Source: Sulfitobacter sp. THAF37
GTDB taxonomy: Bacteria; Pseudomonadota; Alphaproteobacteria; Rhodobacterales; Rhodobacteraceae
Direction: 5' to 3'
DNA: 64,000 bases
Assembly (NCBI RefSeq): GCF_009363555.1
Contig: NZ_CP045372.1
Coordinates: 2,181,501 to 2,245,500 of the forward strand
Below, piece after piece: positions 50,423 through 60,815 of this stretch; position 1 is the stretch's first letter; each line of letters begins with the position of its first letter. Under the pieces are notes generated by a model that was not told where the DNA came from, made no database searches, and worked only from the letters and a program-made list of their open reading frames with translations. The position numbers were made by a program, and so were the translations under genes.

Positions 50423-51328
50423 TCAGGTCAGAACGTAGTCTTTGGGCACCAGCGGTTTCGGCGCAGGTTGCCCCAACGCTTCGGACACCGAGATTTCAAT
50501 CGTCCTGCACATGGCATCGAGCGGCAGGCCGTTGTGTACGTTCTGAAAGGGCAGCTCCAGCTCGTTGGTGACGGTCTGCAGGCCGAAGAACACATAGGCG
50601 ACTACCGCCGCGAGCAAGGGGGCGAAGGCGCCGCTTGGTTCGATCAGGGCAAAGGGCAGAAGCCAGCAATAGAGATAGGTCGTCCTCCGGATCAGGAGCG
50701 AATAGACAAAGGGCAGGGGGGTCGATTTGATCCGCTCGCAACCCGCTTGTGCCAGCGCCAGCGAAGAGAGTGTCTGTGATATGGTCATCTGGCCGAAGCC
50801 GCTGATCGCCTGCTGGCCTGTCAGGCTGCCGATCTGGTCGGCCATCGACCGCAGCGCGGCATCCGCCGGGTTCTGATGTGCCAGCAGGTCCGACGCAGTC
50901 CCGGCGCCGACCCAGCCGGTGATTTCCGCGCTCACGTCCACGTCGCGCAGGGCGCCCCGGTGCAGGTGCGCAAAGGCGACCGCCCAGGACAAGATTTGCG
51001 CCCGGTCGGCGCCGTTGCCGACAAAGATGCACATGTGCCGCCCCAGGTTGCGCAGGTCCGCGATCATCGAGCCCCAGAGCTTGCGTGCTTCCCACCACCG
51101 GTCATAGGCGGCGTTGTTGCGGAACCCCAGAAACAGCGAGAGCGCGATCCCGAAGATGCTCATCGCCGCTATCGAGATGTGGGGCAGCTCTGCCACATGG
51201 GTGTCGATCAGGATCACGACCGTCGTCAGGAACGCGATGCCGACGATTTTCCCGATGATCTTCGGAACGATCGACCCCTGCATCACGAGGAAAAGCTGCA
51301 GGGTGGAGGGGTGGTCGCGGACGATCAT
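50423..51328 (-). CDS. Bestrophin-like (UPF0187) channel protein
   Basis: 301 residues with four main membrane helices. SLFLGFRNNAAYDRWWEARKLW holds the family FRxNxAYdRWWE motif, and PFQNVHNGLPLDAMCRTIE the C-terminal PFG..xxDLPLD-like motif. Bacterial bestrophins form pentameric ion channels. It is convergent with the P450 gene, seven bases apart, and 257 bases from the divergent polyol regulator. Confidence 0.87.
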   Translation of the reverse strand: MIVRDHPSTLQLFLVMQGSIVPKIIGKIVGIAFLTTVVILIDTHVAELPHISIAAMSIFGIALSLFLGFRNNAAYDRWWEARKLWGSMIADLRNLGRHMCIFVGNGADRAQILSWAVAFAHLHRGALRDVDVSAEITGWVGAGTASDLLAHQNPADAALRSMADQIGSLTGQQAISGFGQMTISQTLSSLALAQAGCERIKSTPLPFVYSLLIRRTTYLYCWLLPFALIEPSGAFAPLLAAVVAYVFFGLQTVTNELELPFQNVHNGLPLDAMCRTIEISVSEALGQPAPKPLVPKDYVLT

Positions 51329-51530
51329 GGCACGGAACGTGCGATGCGGCGCATGTCATGGACGCCGCTGTGAAATGCCCGAGGATGAGTCGAATCTGCG
51401 GATGTGCTGCTCATGCGCAATTCTGTAGTTGGTAGCAGGAAGCTCGGCAATGCGGGGCGCGCGCCGCGTGGTGCCGCCGCGGCGCCCAACAACGATGCCT
51501 TTCTGACGTATTTACCGACGAAAAGGTTGA

Positions 51531-51548
51531 TACTTTTCGCGCGGAAAG
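51531..51548. promoter_or_regulatory. Putative LacI-type operator before the polyol regulator
   Basis: ACTTTTCGCGCGGAAAGT is an 18-base palindrome with a single mismatched pair, with a CGCGCG centre typical of LacI-family sites. It lies 37 bases upstream of the regulator's ATG and shares 14 of 18 bases with 52633-52650. Confidence 0.66.
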
Positions 51549-51585
51549 TAACAATTGCCGATGTAAACATACCGAAGGTAAGCGC

Positions 51586-52611
51586 ATGGCGGTCAAGACC
51601 ATCAGGAATATGGAAGAGTTCGCCTCTGTCAGCGGCATTTCCCGCCCGACGGTGTCGAAGTATTTCCACGACCCGGACAGCGTTCGCGCAACCACGCGGG
51701 CGCGGATCGAGGCGGCGATCGAGAAATACGACTACCGCCCGAACCTCTATGCGATGAATCAGAACCGAAAGCTGACCAAGAATGTCGGCATTGTCGTTCC
51801 TCTGCTGACGGACCCCTATTTCGCCGAGATCGCGCGCAAGCTTGAGCAGCATTGCATCGAGGCCGGCTATCACCCGACGCTGTTCAGCGCCCACGGTGAT
51901 CCGGTGCACGAGATCGAAGCCCTGAACACGCTGCGCTCGATCAAACCCGCCGGTGTCCTTCTGGCCCCGCTGGGCCGCGCCTCGGACAGAAGCGCGCTTG
52001 AACGGTTCTGCGCCGAGGTTCCGACGCTGCTGTTCGACAGTAATGTGGACGAAATGGGCCTTGCCTTTGTCGGGTCGGACAACATGCAGTTCACCGCCCA
52101 TATCACCGATTACCTGTGCCGGACGGGCGAACCGCCCTGCTTTTTCGAGATGAAGCGCCCGACCAACCCCAACGCGCACCGCCGCCGCCAGAGCTATCTC
52201 GACGCGATGGCACGGTTCGGGCACACGCCGCATGTGATCTCGGTCGAGGGGGACGGCTGGGATTTCGAGGAAATTGGCCGGCTGGGCGGCCACACGGCCT
52301 TTGCGGAGGGGCTGTTTCCCGGCAACACCATCCTTTGCAGCAATGATCGGCTGGCGATCGGTCTGTTGACCGCCTGCTACGAGAACGGTGTGAGCGTGGG
52401 CCGCGGCGAAGGCTGCCAGGTGCGTGTGGCCGGTCAGGATAACCATCCCCATTCCCGCTATACCTGTCCGCCGCTGACCACGATTTCGCATGACTACGAT
52501 GCGGTTTCCAAACATGCCGCCGATGCGCTCTTTGCCGCCATTGACGGCCAGGCCGCGCCCTGGAGCAGCACGCGACTGGAAGGGCGGCTGATCCTGCGGG
52601 ATTCCGCCTGA
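51586..52611 (+). CDS. LacI-family regulator of the polyol operon
   Basis: 341 residues: an N-terminal helix-turn-helix (IRNMEEFASVSGISRPTVSK followed by YFHDPDSVRATTRARI) with hinge, and a periplasmic-binding-like effector domain (residues 65-341, NVGIVVPLLTDPYFAEIARK). It lies 107 bases before smoE in the same direction; effector sugars are probably sorbitol or mannitol. The palindrome upstream suggests autoregulation. Confidence 0.87.
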   Translation: MAVKTIRNMEEFASVSGISRPTVSKYFHDPDSVRATTRARIEAAIEKYDYRPNLYAMNQNRKLTKNVGIVVPLLTDPYFAEIARKLEQHCIEAGYHPTLFSAHGDPVHEIEALNTLRSIKPAGVLLAPLGRASDRSALERFCAEVPTLLFDSNVDEMGLAFVGSDNMQFTAHITDYLCRTGEPPCFFEMKRPTNPNAHRRRQSYLDAMARFGHTPHVISVEGDGWDFEEIGRLGGHTAFAEGLFPGNTILCSNDRLAIGLLTACYENGVSVGRGEGCQVRVAGQDNHPHSRYTCPPLTTISHDYDAVSKHAADALFAAIDGQAAPWSSTRLEGRLILRDSA

Positions 52612-52632
52612 CTGCCAGCCTGACCGCCAGAT

Positions 52633-52650
52633 AGTTTACGCGCGGGAAAT
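52633..52650. promoter_or_regulatory. Putative LacI-type operator before smoE
   Basis: AGTTTACGCGCGGGAAAT, 69 bases upstream of the smoE start, shares 14 of 18 positions with the site before the regulator, including the CGCGCGG core. The following AT-rich bases (52651-52676) probably hold the promoter. Confidence 0.6.
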
Positions 52651-52718
52651 TTTAGTTGACGTCGCGTATATTTTAGCCCTAGGCTCCGGGTAGAACGTCC
52701 AATCAGGGAGGATACCGG

Positions 52719-54041
52719 ATGTCTTTGAAAAGCACGCTTAGTGCTGCAACCGCGCTCGGGCTGATCGCAGCTGGCGGCGCCTACGCAGACAGCCACACCG
52801 CAACGATCACCATCGCCACCGTGAACAACGGCGACATGATCCGCATGCAGGGCTACACCGATCAATTCACCGAAGAGACCGGCATCGCCGTGGAATGGGT
52901 CACGCTAGAGGAAAACGTCCTGCGCCAGCGCGTGACCACCGACATCACCACCAACGGCGGTCAGTTCGACATCATGACCATCGGCATGTACGAGACCCCG
53001 ATCTGGGGGGCAAACGGATGGCTGGTGCCGCTGGACGACCTGTCCGAAGACTATGACGTGGACGACATTCTGCCCGCCATGGCGAACGGGCTGAGCAACG
53101 ATGGCACGCTCTACGCGGCGCCTTTCTACGGCGAAAGCTCGATGATCATGTACCGCACCGACCTGATGGAAAAGGCCGGACTGGAGATGCCCGAAGGGTC
53201 CCCCACCTGGGAATTCATCCGTGACGCGGCGGCCAAGATGACCGACCGCGAGAACGAGATCAACGGCATCTGCCTGCGCGGCAAGGCCGGCTGGGGTGAG
53301 GGCGGCGCCCTCATCACCGCGATGTCGAATTCCTTTGGCGCGCGCTGGTTCGACGAGGACTGGAATGCCCAGTTCGACACCGACGCCTGGAAGGACACGC
53401 TGACGTTCTATACCGAAATGATGAATGAAAGCGGCCCGTCGGGCTATGCGACAAACGGGTTCAACGAGAACCTGTCGCTGTTCCAGCAGGGCAAGTGCGG
53501 CATGTGGATCGACGCCACCGTGGCGGCGTCCTTTGTGACCAACCCGGACGATTCGACAGTGGCGGACAGCGTCGGTTTTGCTCTTGCGCCGCACAGGGAT
53601 GGCGTTGACAAGAACGGCAACTGGCTGTGGGCCTGGGCACTGGCGATCCCGGCAGGCACCCAGAAAGAGGCCGAAGCCAAGCAGTTCATCGAATGGGCGA
53701 CTTCCAAGGACTACATCGAACTGGTGGCCGAGAACGAAGGCTGGGCCAACGTACCGCCGGGTGCGCGCACCTCGCTTTACGAGAACCCCGAGTACCAGAA
53801 GGTGCCCTTTGCCCAGATGACGCTGGACTCGATCCTGACGGCAGATCCGAACAACCCGACGGTCGACCCGGTTCCCTATACCGGTGTGCAGTTCGCGGCG
53901 ATCCCGGAATTCGCGGGTGTCGCGACAGAGGTGAGCCAGGAGTTCTCGGCCGCCTATGCAGGCCAGCAGTCCGTCGAAGACGCACTGGCCAAGGCGCAGG
54001 ACATCACCAACGAAGCGATGGAAGCTGCCGGCTACCGGTAA
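52719..54041 (+). CDS. smoE: Sorbitol/mannitol ABC transporter binding protein (SmoE)
   Basis: 440 residues, extracellular solute-binding family 1. The signal peptide is 1-23 (cut after AYA). The core shows LRQRVTTDITTNGGQFDIMT, GLSNDGTLYAAPFYGESSMI and a family 1 C-terminus with PEYQKVPFAQMTLDSI. High identity in order and genes to the Rhodobacter sphaeroides smo operon supports polyol binding in the periplasm. A GGGAGG site precedes the ATG. Confidence 0.9.
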   Translation: MSLKSTLSAATALGLIAAGGAYADSHTATITIATVNNGDMIRMQGYTDQFTEETGIAVEWVTLEENVLRQRVTTDITTNGGQFDIMTIGMYETPIWGANGWLVPLDDLSEDYDVDDILPAMANGLSNDGTLYAAPFYGESSMIMYRTDLMEKAGLEMPEGSPTWEFIRDAAAKMTDRENEINGICLRGKAGWGEGGALITAMSNSFGARWFDEDWNAQFDTDAWKDTLTFYTEMMNESGPSGYATNGFNENLSLFQQGKCGMWIDATVAASFVTNPDDSTVADSVGFALAPHRDGVDKNGNWLWAWALAIPAGTQKEAEAKQFIEWATSKDYIELVAENEGWANVPPGARTSLYENPEYQKVPFAQMTLDSILTADPNNPTVDPVPYTGVQFAAIPEFAGVATEVSQEFSAAYAGQQSVEDALAKAQDITNEAMEAAGYR

Positions 54042-54057
54042 GCCCGCGACCTGATCC

Positions 54058-54084
54058 CATGGGGCGGATGGGTCCGCCCCGTGG
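54058..54084. promoter_or_regulatory. Intercistronic hairpin after smoE
   Basis: CCATGGGGCGGA-TGGG-TCCGCCCCGTGG pairs over 12 positions with one mismatch. It sits in the 127-base gap between smoE and smoF without a T-run, likely stabilising the binding-protein mRNA. Confidence 0.62.
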
Positions 54085-54168
54085 TTTCCCCGACCCGCCC
54101 CGCACCAAGAACCGACGTCCAGCATTCGGACGCCCTGCGGGCGGACCGAGCATGAAGGAGACGTATCC

Positions 54169-55035
54169 ATGGCGACCAAGGCTTCCCGATCCGCCGCCAG
54201 ACTGATGATGGCCCCCGCCGTGATCCTGCTTTTGGGCTGGATGCTGGTGCCGCTGATGATGACGCTGTGGTTCTCGTTCCGGACGTATCTGCCGCTGCGC
54301 GGCGGCGACAAGGGGTGGACCGGTTTCGACAACTACGTCCGCTTTGTCACCTCCAGCTCTTTCTGGCCCGCGGTTTCGACCACGTTGATTATCGTCGCCG
54401 GGGTTCTTGCCATAACCATCGCGCTGGGCGTGCTGCTGGCGATCCTGCTGGATCAGCCGATGTGGGGGCAGGGGGTTGTCCGCATCCTGGTGATTGCCCC
54501 CTTTTTTGTCATGCCCACCGTTTCGGCGCTGGTGTGGAAGAACATCTTCATGGACCCCACCAACGGGCTTTTCGCCCATCTGTGGCGGTTCTTCGGGGCC
54601 GACCCGGTCAGTTGGCTGTCGAATGCCGCGACCCCGTCCATCATCCTGATCGTCAGCTGGCAGTGGCTGCCCTTTGCGACGCTGATCCTGCTGACCGCGA
54701 TCCAGTCGCTGGACAGCGAACAGCTGGAAGCCGCCGAAATGGACGGCGCATCACCTCTGGCGCGCTTTTTCTACATCACCCTGCCGCACCTGTCGCGGGC
54801 GATCACCATCGTGCTGCTGATCCAGACGATCTTTCTGCTGGCGATCTTCGCCGAGATATTCGTGACCACCGGCGGCGCCTTCGGCACCCGCACGCTGTCC
54901 TACCTGATCTTCCAGCGCGTGCTGGAAAGCCAGAACATCGGCCTGGGGTCGGCGGGCGGTGTCTATGCCATCATCCTTGCCAATATCGTCGCCATCTTCC
55001 TGATGCGCATCGTCGGCAAGAACCTGGATACCTGA
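54169..55035 (+). CDS. smoF: Polyol ABC transporter permease (SmoF)
   Basis: 288 residues with six membrane helices. The EAA loop is EQLEAAEMDGASPLARFFYI. It resembles MalF-type permeases and pairs with the next gene. AAGGAG lies before the ATG at 54169. Confidence 0.92.
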   Translation: MATKASRSAARLMMAPAVILLLGWMLVPLMMTLWFSFRTYLPLRGGDKGWTGFDNYVRFVTSSSFWPAVSTTLIIVAGVLAITIALGVLLAILLDQPMWGQGVVRILVIAPFFVMPTVSALVWKNIFMDPTNGLFAHLWRFFGADPVSWLSNAATPSIILIVSWQWLPFATLILLTAIQSLDSEQLEAAEMDGASPLARFFYITLPHLSRAITIVLLIQTIFLLAIFAEIFVTTGGAFGTRTLSYLIFQRVLESQNIGLGSAGGVYAIILANIVAIFLMRIVGKNLDT

Positions 55036-55048
55036 AGGGGGGCGACAC

Positions 55049-55879
55049 ATGGCACGTTCTGTCACCACACGGCGCAAGTCGATCAACACCGCCGCCGCCT
55101 GGATCATCGGGCTGCTGATCTTCTTCCCGATCCTCTGGACGATCCTGACCAGTTTCAAGACCGAGGCGCAGGCGATCAGCGACCCGCCGGTGTTCCTGTT
55201 CTTCGACTGGACCACCGAGAACTATTCAACGGTGATGGAGCGGTCGAACTATGCCCGCTTCCTGTGGAACTCGATCATCATCGCGGGCGGCTCGACCCTT
55301 CTGGGGATCATCATCGCGGTGCCCGCCGCCTGGTCGATGGCCTTTGTCCCGTCCAGGCGGACCAAGGACATCCTGCTCTGGATGCTCTCGACCAAGATGC
55401 TGCCGGCGGTCGGGGTGCTGTACCCGATCTACCTGCTGTTCATCCGGCTCGGGCTGCTGGACAGCGTCGTTGGCCTGACCGTGGTGCTGATGCTGATCAA
55501 CCTGCCGATCATCGTCTGGATGCTCTACACGTATTTCCGTGAAATTCCCGGCGAAATTCTGGAAGCCGCCCGGATGGACGGGGCCACGCTGAAGGAAGAG
55601 ATCCTCTATGTGCTGACGCCCATGGCGATCCCCGGCATCGCCTCGACCCTGCTGCTGAACTTTATCCTCGCCTGGAACGAGGCGTTCTGGACGTTGAACC
55701 TGACCGCGGCGCAGGCCGCGCCGCTGACCGCCTTCATCGCCAGCTACTCCAGCCCCGAAGGTCTGTTCTACGCCAAGCTCAGCGCCGCATCGACCATGGC
55801 CATCGCGCCGATCCTCATCCTTGGCTGGTTCAGCCAGAAGCAACTCGTCCGGGGCCTGACCTTTGGCGCCGTGAAATAG
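55049..55879 (+). CDS. smoG: Polyol ABC transporter permease (SmoG)
   Basis: 276 residues with six membrane helices and the MalG-type EAA loop EILEAARMDGATLKEEILYV. It forms the channel with SmoF. Thirteen bases after smoF; the start is set by the basic N-terminus MARSVTTRRKS. Confidence 0.92.
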   Translation: MARSVTTRRKSINTAAAWIIGLLIFFPILWTILTSFKTEAQAISDPPVFLFFDWTTENYSTVMERSNYARFLWNSIIIAGGSTLLGIIIAVPAAWSMAFVPSRRTKDILLWMLSTKMLPAVGVLYPIYLLFIRLGLLDSVVGLTVVLMLINLPIIVWMLYTYFREIPGEILEAARMDGATLKEEILYVLTPMAIPGIASTLLLNFILAWNEAFWTLNLTAAQAAPLTAFIASYSSPEGLFYAKLSAASTMAIAPILILGWFSQKQLVRGLTFGAVK

Positions 55880-55891
55880 GGAACCGGAAAT

Positions 55892-56896
55892 ATGGGACAG
55901 ATTGAACTCAAACAGGTGACGAAATCCTTCGGCGACGTGCAGGTCATCCCGCCGCTGGACCTGACCATCAAGGATGGCGAATTCACCGTCTTCGTCGGCC
56001 CGTCGGGCTGTGGCAAGTCGACCCTCCTGCGGCTGATCGCGGGGCTGGAGGACATTACCACGGGCCATATCGAAATCGACGGAAAGGATGCGACGGACGT
56101 GGTTCCCGCACGGCGGGGGCTGGCGATGGTGTTCCAGTCCTACGCGCTTTACCCGCATATGACGGTGCGCAAGAACATCGCCTTTCCGCTGAAGATGGCC
56201 AAGATGGACCAGGCCGAGATCGACAAGCGCGTGGATGCGGCGGCGCAGGTGCTGAACCTGGCCGATTACATCGACCGCCGTCCCGGCCAATTGTCCGGCG
56301 GCCAGCGCCAGCGTGTCGCCATCGGCCGGGCCATCGTGCGCGAACCGGCGGCGTTCCTGTTCGATGAACCGCTGTCGAACCTCGATGCCGCCCTGCGTGT
56401 GGGCATGCGCATGGAAATCTCCGAACTGCACAAGAAGCTGGCCACCACGATGATCTACGTCACCCACGACCAGGTGGAGGCGATGACGATGGCCGACAAG
56501 ATCGTGGTTCTTCAGGCCGGTGTGATCGAACAGGTGGGCAGCCCGCTTGAACTCTACCGGGCGCCGCGCAACACCTTCGTCGCGGGTTTCATCGGTTCGC
56601 CCAAGATGAACCTGATCACCGGCCAGGAGGCGGCAAAACATGACGCCCACACCATCGGTGTCCGGCCCGAGCATATCGACGTGGTCGAAAGCGACGGTGT
56701 CTGGCAGGGGACGGTCGGCGTGGCCGAGCACCTGGGGTCCGACACGTTTTTTCACGTCCATGACACGGGCCTGGCCGAGACCATCACCGTCCGCTCCATC
56801 GGGAACGTCAGCCTGCGTCACGGCGATACCATTCACCTGACGCCCCGCGCCGGGGAAATCCACCGTTTCGACAAGGCCGGGCTGCGCGTCGCATGA
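55892..56896 (+). CDS. smoK: Polyol ABC transporter ATPase (SmoK)
   Basis: 334 residues: an ATPase domain (Walker [10 protein letters not shown], signature [14 protein letters not shown], Walker [14 protein letters not shown], switch VTHDQ) followed by a C-terminal TOBE/regulatory domain from about residue 240, as in MalK/UgpC proteins. It powers uptake through SmoFG. The stop overlaps the smoS start. Confidence 0.93.
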   Translation: MGQIELKQVTKSFGDVQVIPPLDLTIKDGEFTVFVGPSGCGKSTLLRLIAGLEDITTGHIEIDGKDATDVVPARRGLAMVFQSYALYPHMTVRKNIAFPLKMAKMDQAEIDKRVDAAAQVLNLADYIDRRPGQLSGGQRQRVAIGRAIVREPAAFLFDEPLSNLDAALRVGMRMEISELHKKLATTMIYVTHDQVEAMTMADKIVVLQAGVIEQVGSPLELYRAPRNTFVAGFIGSPKMNLITGQEAAKHDAHTIGVRPEHIDVVESDGVWQGTVGVAEHLGSDTFFHVHDTGLAETITVRSIGNVSLRHGDTIHLTPRAGEIHRFDKAGLRVA

Positions 56897-57666
56897 ACCG
56901 GCTGGCAGGCAGGACGGCGCTGATCACGGGCGCGGCACGCGGGATCGGGCATGCCTTTGCCCAGGCCTACCTTCGCGAGGGCGCGCAGGTCGTGATCGCG
57001 GACATCGACAAACAACGGGCAGAGCAGTCGGCCACGGCGATGGGTGAAAACGCCTGCGCCGTGGTCATGGACGTGACCGACCAGACCAGCATCGACGCCG
57101 GCGTGGCGCAGGCGGTCGACCGTTTCGGGCGCATCGACATCCTGATCAACAACGCGGCTGTCTTTACGGCGGCGCCGATCGCCGAGATCACCCGCGAGGA
57201 CTACCAGCGCGCCTTTGACATCAATGTCTCGGGGTGCCTCTTTACCATGCAGGCGGTGGCACGGCAGATGATCGCGCAAGGCGGCGGCGGCAAGATCATC
57301 AACATGGCCAGCCAGGCGGGCCGCCGCGGCGAAAGCCTGGTGGCGGTCTATTGCGCGACCAAGGCGGCGGTCATCAGCCTCACGCAGTCCGCGGGGCTGA
57401 ACCTGATCGAACACGGCATCAACGTGAACGCCATCGCCCCCGGGGTGGTGGACGGCGAACACTGGGACGGCGTCGACGCCTTCTTTGCGAAATACGAGGG
57501 CAAGGCGCCCGGCCAGAAGAAACGCGAAGTCGGGCAGGCGGTGCCCTATGGCCGAATGGGCCGGGCAGAGGACCTGACCGGCATGGCCGTCTTCCTTGCC
57601 TCTTCCGAGGCCGATTACATCGTCGCCCAGACATACAATGTCGACGGCGGACAATGGATGAGCTGA
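56893..57666 (+). CDS. smoS: Sorbitol dehydrogenase, SDR type (SmoS)
   Basis: 257 residues. NAD loop [16 protein letters not shown], catalytic Ser in [10 protein letters not shown] and Tyr/Lys in YCATKAAV. It oxidises D-sorbitol to D-fructose (and galactitol to tagatose in the characterised Rhodobacter enzyme) using NAD+. Its ATG overlaps the smoK stop, and mtlK follows after one base. Confidence 0.92.
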   Translation: MNRLAGRTALITGAARGIGHAFAQAYLREGAQVVIADIDKQRAEQSATAMGENACAVVMDVTDQTSIDAGVAQAVDRFGRIDILINNAAVFTAAPIAEITREDYQRAFDINVSGCLFTMQAVARQMIAQGGGGKIINMASQAGRRGESLVAVYCATKAAVISLTQSAGLNLIEHGINVNAIAPGVVDGEHWDGVDAFFAKYEGKAPGQKKREVGQAVPYGRMGRAEDLTGMAVFLASSEADYIVAQTYNVDGGQWMS

Positions 57667-57667
57667 C

Positions 57668-59137
57668 ATGAAACTATCCAACGCGACACTGGCGCAATTG
57701 CCAGAGGGCATCGAGCGGCCCGCCTACGACCGCGCGGCACTGACGCCGGGCATCCTGCATATCGGCGTGGGCAATTTCCACCGTGCGCATCAGGCGTGGT
57801 ATCTGCACCGCCTGATGCAGGAGGGCGTGGCGCTGGACTGGGCCATCGTCGGCGCTGGCGTGCGCCCCTACGACGAGGCGATGCGCCTGCGTCTGGCCGA
57901 ACAGGACTACCTGACAACGCTGATCGAACTGTCACCGGACGGGCTTTCGGCCGAGGTGGTCGGGCCCATGATCGACTATGTTCCCATCGCGGAGGGCCAC
58001 GGCCCGCTGATCGCGCGCATGGCGCAGGCCGACATCCGCATCGTCGCGCTGACGGTGACGGAAGGGGGGTACTACATCGACCCCGTGACCAAGGCATTCG
58101 ACGCGTCCCATCCCGACATCGTCCATGATGCCGCGCATCCGGACAGTCCGCGCACCGCCTTTGGCGCGATGGTCGCGGCCCTGCGGCGGCGCCGGGATGC
58201 GGCCACCGGACCCTTCACCGCGCAAAGCTGCGACAACCTTCAGGGCAACGGCGATGTCCTGCGCCAGACGGTCGTGGGGCTGGCCCGCCTGCAGGACACG
58301 GACCTCGCGGAGTGGATTGACGCGCAGTGCAGCTTTCCGAACTCCATGGTGGATTCCATCGTGCCCGCAACCGGCCCCGTCCAGATCGCCCAGGCCCGCG
58401 CGCTGGGCGTCGATGATGCCGCCCCGGTTTGCCACGAAAACTTCCGCCAGTGGGTGATGGAGGACGACTTCTGTGCGGGCAGACCGGACTGGGCGCGCGC
58501 GGGCGCGGTCTTTTCGGACGATGTCCACGGCTACGAGACCATGAAAATCCGCATCCTGAATGCCGGGCATCAGGTCATCGCCAACGCGGGCGAGGTGCTG
58601 TCGCTGCCGACCATCGCCGCCTGCATGGCCGACCCGGATGTGGGGGCACTCTTCCGCAGGGTGGCGATGACGGAGATCGTGCCGCATGTGAAACCGGTGC
58701 CGGGCATGCCCCCCGAAGCCTATGTCGAGCTGATCGACGAACGCTTCTCCAATCCCCGGATCGAGGATACCACCCGCCGCGTCGCCTTTGACGGCAGCGC
58801 GCGCCACACCGGTTTCGTGCTGCCGCTGGTGCGCAAGGCACTGGCAGCCGGTTTGCCGCTGGACGGTCTCGCGCTGGTGGAGGCATGCTGGGCGCGGATG
58901 TGCGAAGGCACCCGAGAGGACGGCAGCACGATCGAACCGAACGACCCCATGTGGGACCGCCTGACCGCGACCGCGCAGGAGGCCCGCACCCGCCCCGCCG
59001 CCTGGCTGGAGATGACGGGGATCTACGGCGACCTCGCGGGGCAGGCGGCCTTTGCCACCCGGTTCGAACATTGGTTGCAGCTGATCTGGCAACAGGGCAC
59101 TCGCGCCGCGCTGCAATCCTACAACGGCGCCGCCTGA
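57668..59137 (+). CDS. mtlK: Mannitol 2-dehydrogenase (MtlK)
   Basis: 489 residues of the long-chain polyol-specific family. GVGNFHRAHQAWYLH is the NAD-binding start; the conserved KIRILNAGHQVIA holds the catalytic lysine region, and the C-terminal domain has HTGFVLPLVRKAL. It converts D-mannitol to D-fructose. It is the last gene of the smo operon in this window; the fructose produced would need a kinase not seen here. Confidence 0.94.
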   Translation: MKLSNATLAQLPEGIERPAYDRAALTPGILHIGVGNFHRAHQAWYLHRLMQEGVALDWAIVGAGVRPYDEAMRLRLAEQDYLTTLIELSPDGLSAEVVGPMIDYVPIAEGHGPLIARMAQADIRIVALTVTEGGYYIDPVTKAFDASHPDIVHDAAHPDSPRTAFGAMVAALRRRRDAATGPFTAQSCDNLQGNGDVLRQTVVGLARLQDTDLAEWIDAQCSFPNSMVDSIVPATGPVQIAQARALGVDDAAPVCHENFRQWVMEDDFCAGRPDWARAGAVFSDDVHGYETMKIRILNAGHQVIANAGEVLSLPTIAACMADPDVGALFRRVAMTEIVPHVKPVPGMPPEAYVELIDERFSNPRIEDTTRRVAFDGSARHTGFVLPLVRKALAAGLPLDGLALVEACWARMCEGTREDGSTIEPNDPMWDRLTATAQEARTRPAAWLEMTGIYGDLAGQAAFATRFEHWLQLIWQQGTRAALQSYNGAA

Positions 59138-59150
59138 ACTGGCCCCCGTC

Positions 59151-60815
59151 TCAGAGGATGCCCGGCAGGTTCAGCCCATGTTCCCTGGCGCAGTCCTTTG
59201 CGATGTCATAGCCCGCGTCGGCGTGGCGCATGACACCGGTGGCCGGATCGTTCCACAGCACATTGGCCAGCCGGCGGTCGGCATCCTCGGAGCCGTCGCA
59301 GCAGATCACCATGCCGGAATGCTGGGAGAACCCCATGCCGACGCCGCCGCCGTGGTGCAGTGACACCCAGGTGGCGCCGGAGGCGGTGTTGAGCAGCGCG
59401 TTCAGCAGCGGCCAGTCGGACACGGCGTCGCTGCCGTCCTTCATGGCCTCGGTCTCGCGGTTGGGCGAGGCGACGGAGCCGCTGTCGAGGTGATCGCGGC
59501 CGATCACCACCGGGGCCTTCAACTCGCCGTTGCGGACCATTTCGTTGAAGGCGAGGCCCAGCTTGTGCCGCACGCCCAGGCCCACCCAGCAGATCCGCGC
59601 GGGCAGACCCTGGAAGCTGATCCGCTCGCGCGCCATGTCGAGCCAGTTGTGCAGGTGCGGGTCGTCCAACAGTTCCTTCACCTTGGCGTCGGTCTTGTAG
59701 ATGTCCTCCGGGTCGCCCGACAGCGCGCACCAGCGGAACGGCCCCACGCCGCGGCAGAACAGCGGGCGGATATAGGCTGGCACGAAGCCGGGGAAGGCAA
59801 AGGCGTTTTCCAGCCCTTCCTCCAGTGCCACCTGCCGGATGTTGTTGCCGTAATCCAGCGTCGGCACGCCCGCGTTCCAGAAATCGACCATCGCGGCGAC
59901 ATGCACCTTCGTCGAGGCGCGGGCGGCTTTTTCCACCGCCTCGGGGTCGCTTTCCTGCTTGGCGCGCCATTCGGCCACGGTCCAGCCCTGCGGCAGGTAG
60001 CCGTGGACCGGGTCATGGGCCGAGGTCTGGTCGGTCACGATATCGGGCCGCACGCCGCGCTTGACCAGCTCGGGAAAGACATCCGCCGCGTTGCCGATCA
60101 GGGCCACGGATTTCGCCTCGCCCGCCTTGGTCCAGCGGTCGATCATCTCCAGCGCCTCGTCGATGGAATGGGTCTTTTCATCCACGTAGCGGGTGCGCAG
60201 GCGGAAATCGGCGCGGGTTTCGTCGCATTCCACGGCCAGACAGCAGGCCCCGGCCATCACCGCCGCCAGCGGCTGCGCGCCGCCCATGCCGCCAAGGCCC
60301 CCGGTCAGGATCCAGCGGCCCTTGAGGCTCCCGTCGTAATGCTGGCGACCGGCCTCCACGAAGGTCTCGTAGGTGCCCTGCACGATCCCCTGCGACCCGA
60401 TATAGATCCAGGACCCGGCGGTCATCTGGCCGTACATCGCCAGACCCTTGCGGTCCAGCTCGTTGAAATGCTTCCAGGTGGCCCAGTGCGGCACCAGGTT
60501 GGAGTTGGCGATCAGCACGCGCGGCGCGTCGCGGTGAGTGCGGAAGACGCCAACCGGCTTGCCCGATTGCACCAGCAGGGTCTCGTCGTCTTCCAGCTCT
60601 TTCAGGCTGGCGACAATGGTATCGAAATCCTGCCACGTCCGTGCCGCGCGCCCGATGCCGCCGTAGACGACCAGCTCATGCGGGTTCTCGGCCACATCGG
60701 GGTGCAGGTTGTTCATCAGCATCCGCATCGGCGCTTCGGTCAGCCAGCTTTTCGCGGTGATCTCGGGACCGGTGTCGGGATAGACGTCGCGGATGTTGTG
60801 GCGGGGGTTGGTCAT
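59151..60815 (-). CDS. hutU: Urocanate hydratase (HutU)
   Basis: 554 residues. It hydrates urocanate to imidazolonepropionate with tightly bound NAD+. Signatures: [33 protein letters not shown] (NAD loop), [20 protein letters not shown] (active-site Cys region) and [20 protein letters not shown]. The ATG overlaps the hutG stop by four bases; last gene of the hut operon. Confidence 0.97.
   Translation of the reverse strand: MTNPRHNIRDVYPDTGPEITAKSWLTEAPMRMLMNNLHPDVAENPHELVVYGGIGRAARTWQDFDTIVASLKELEDDETLLVQSGKPVGVFRTHRDAPRVLIANSNLVPHWATWKHFNELDRKGLAMYGQMTAGSWIYIGSQGIVQGTYETFVEAGRQHYDGSLKGRWILTGGLGGMGGAQPLAAVMAGACCLAVECDETRADFRLRTRYVDEKTHSIDEALEMIDRWTKAGEAKSVALIGNAADVFPELVKRGVRPDIVTDQTSAHDPVHGYLPQGWTVAEWRAKQESDPEAVEKAARASTKVHVAAMVDFWNAGVPTLDYGNNIRQVALEEGLENAFAFPGFVPAYIRPLFCRGVGPFRWCALSGDPEDIYKTDAKVKELLDDPHLHNWLDMARERISFQGLPARICWVGLGVRHKLGLAFNEMVRNGELKAPVVIGRDHLDSGSVASPNRETEAMKDGSDAVSDWPLLNALLNTASGATWVSLHHGGGVGMGFSQHSGMVICCDGSEDADRRLANVLWNDPATGVMRHADAGYDIAKDCAREHGLNLPGIL

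Noticed and set aside
52656..52684. TTGACG as a -35 box of the smo promoter
   Set aside because: No acceptable -10 hexamer lies 16-18 bases downstream, so the promoter was not called.
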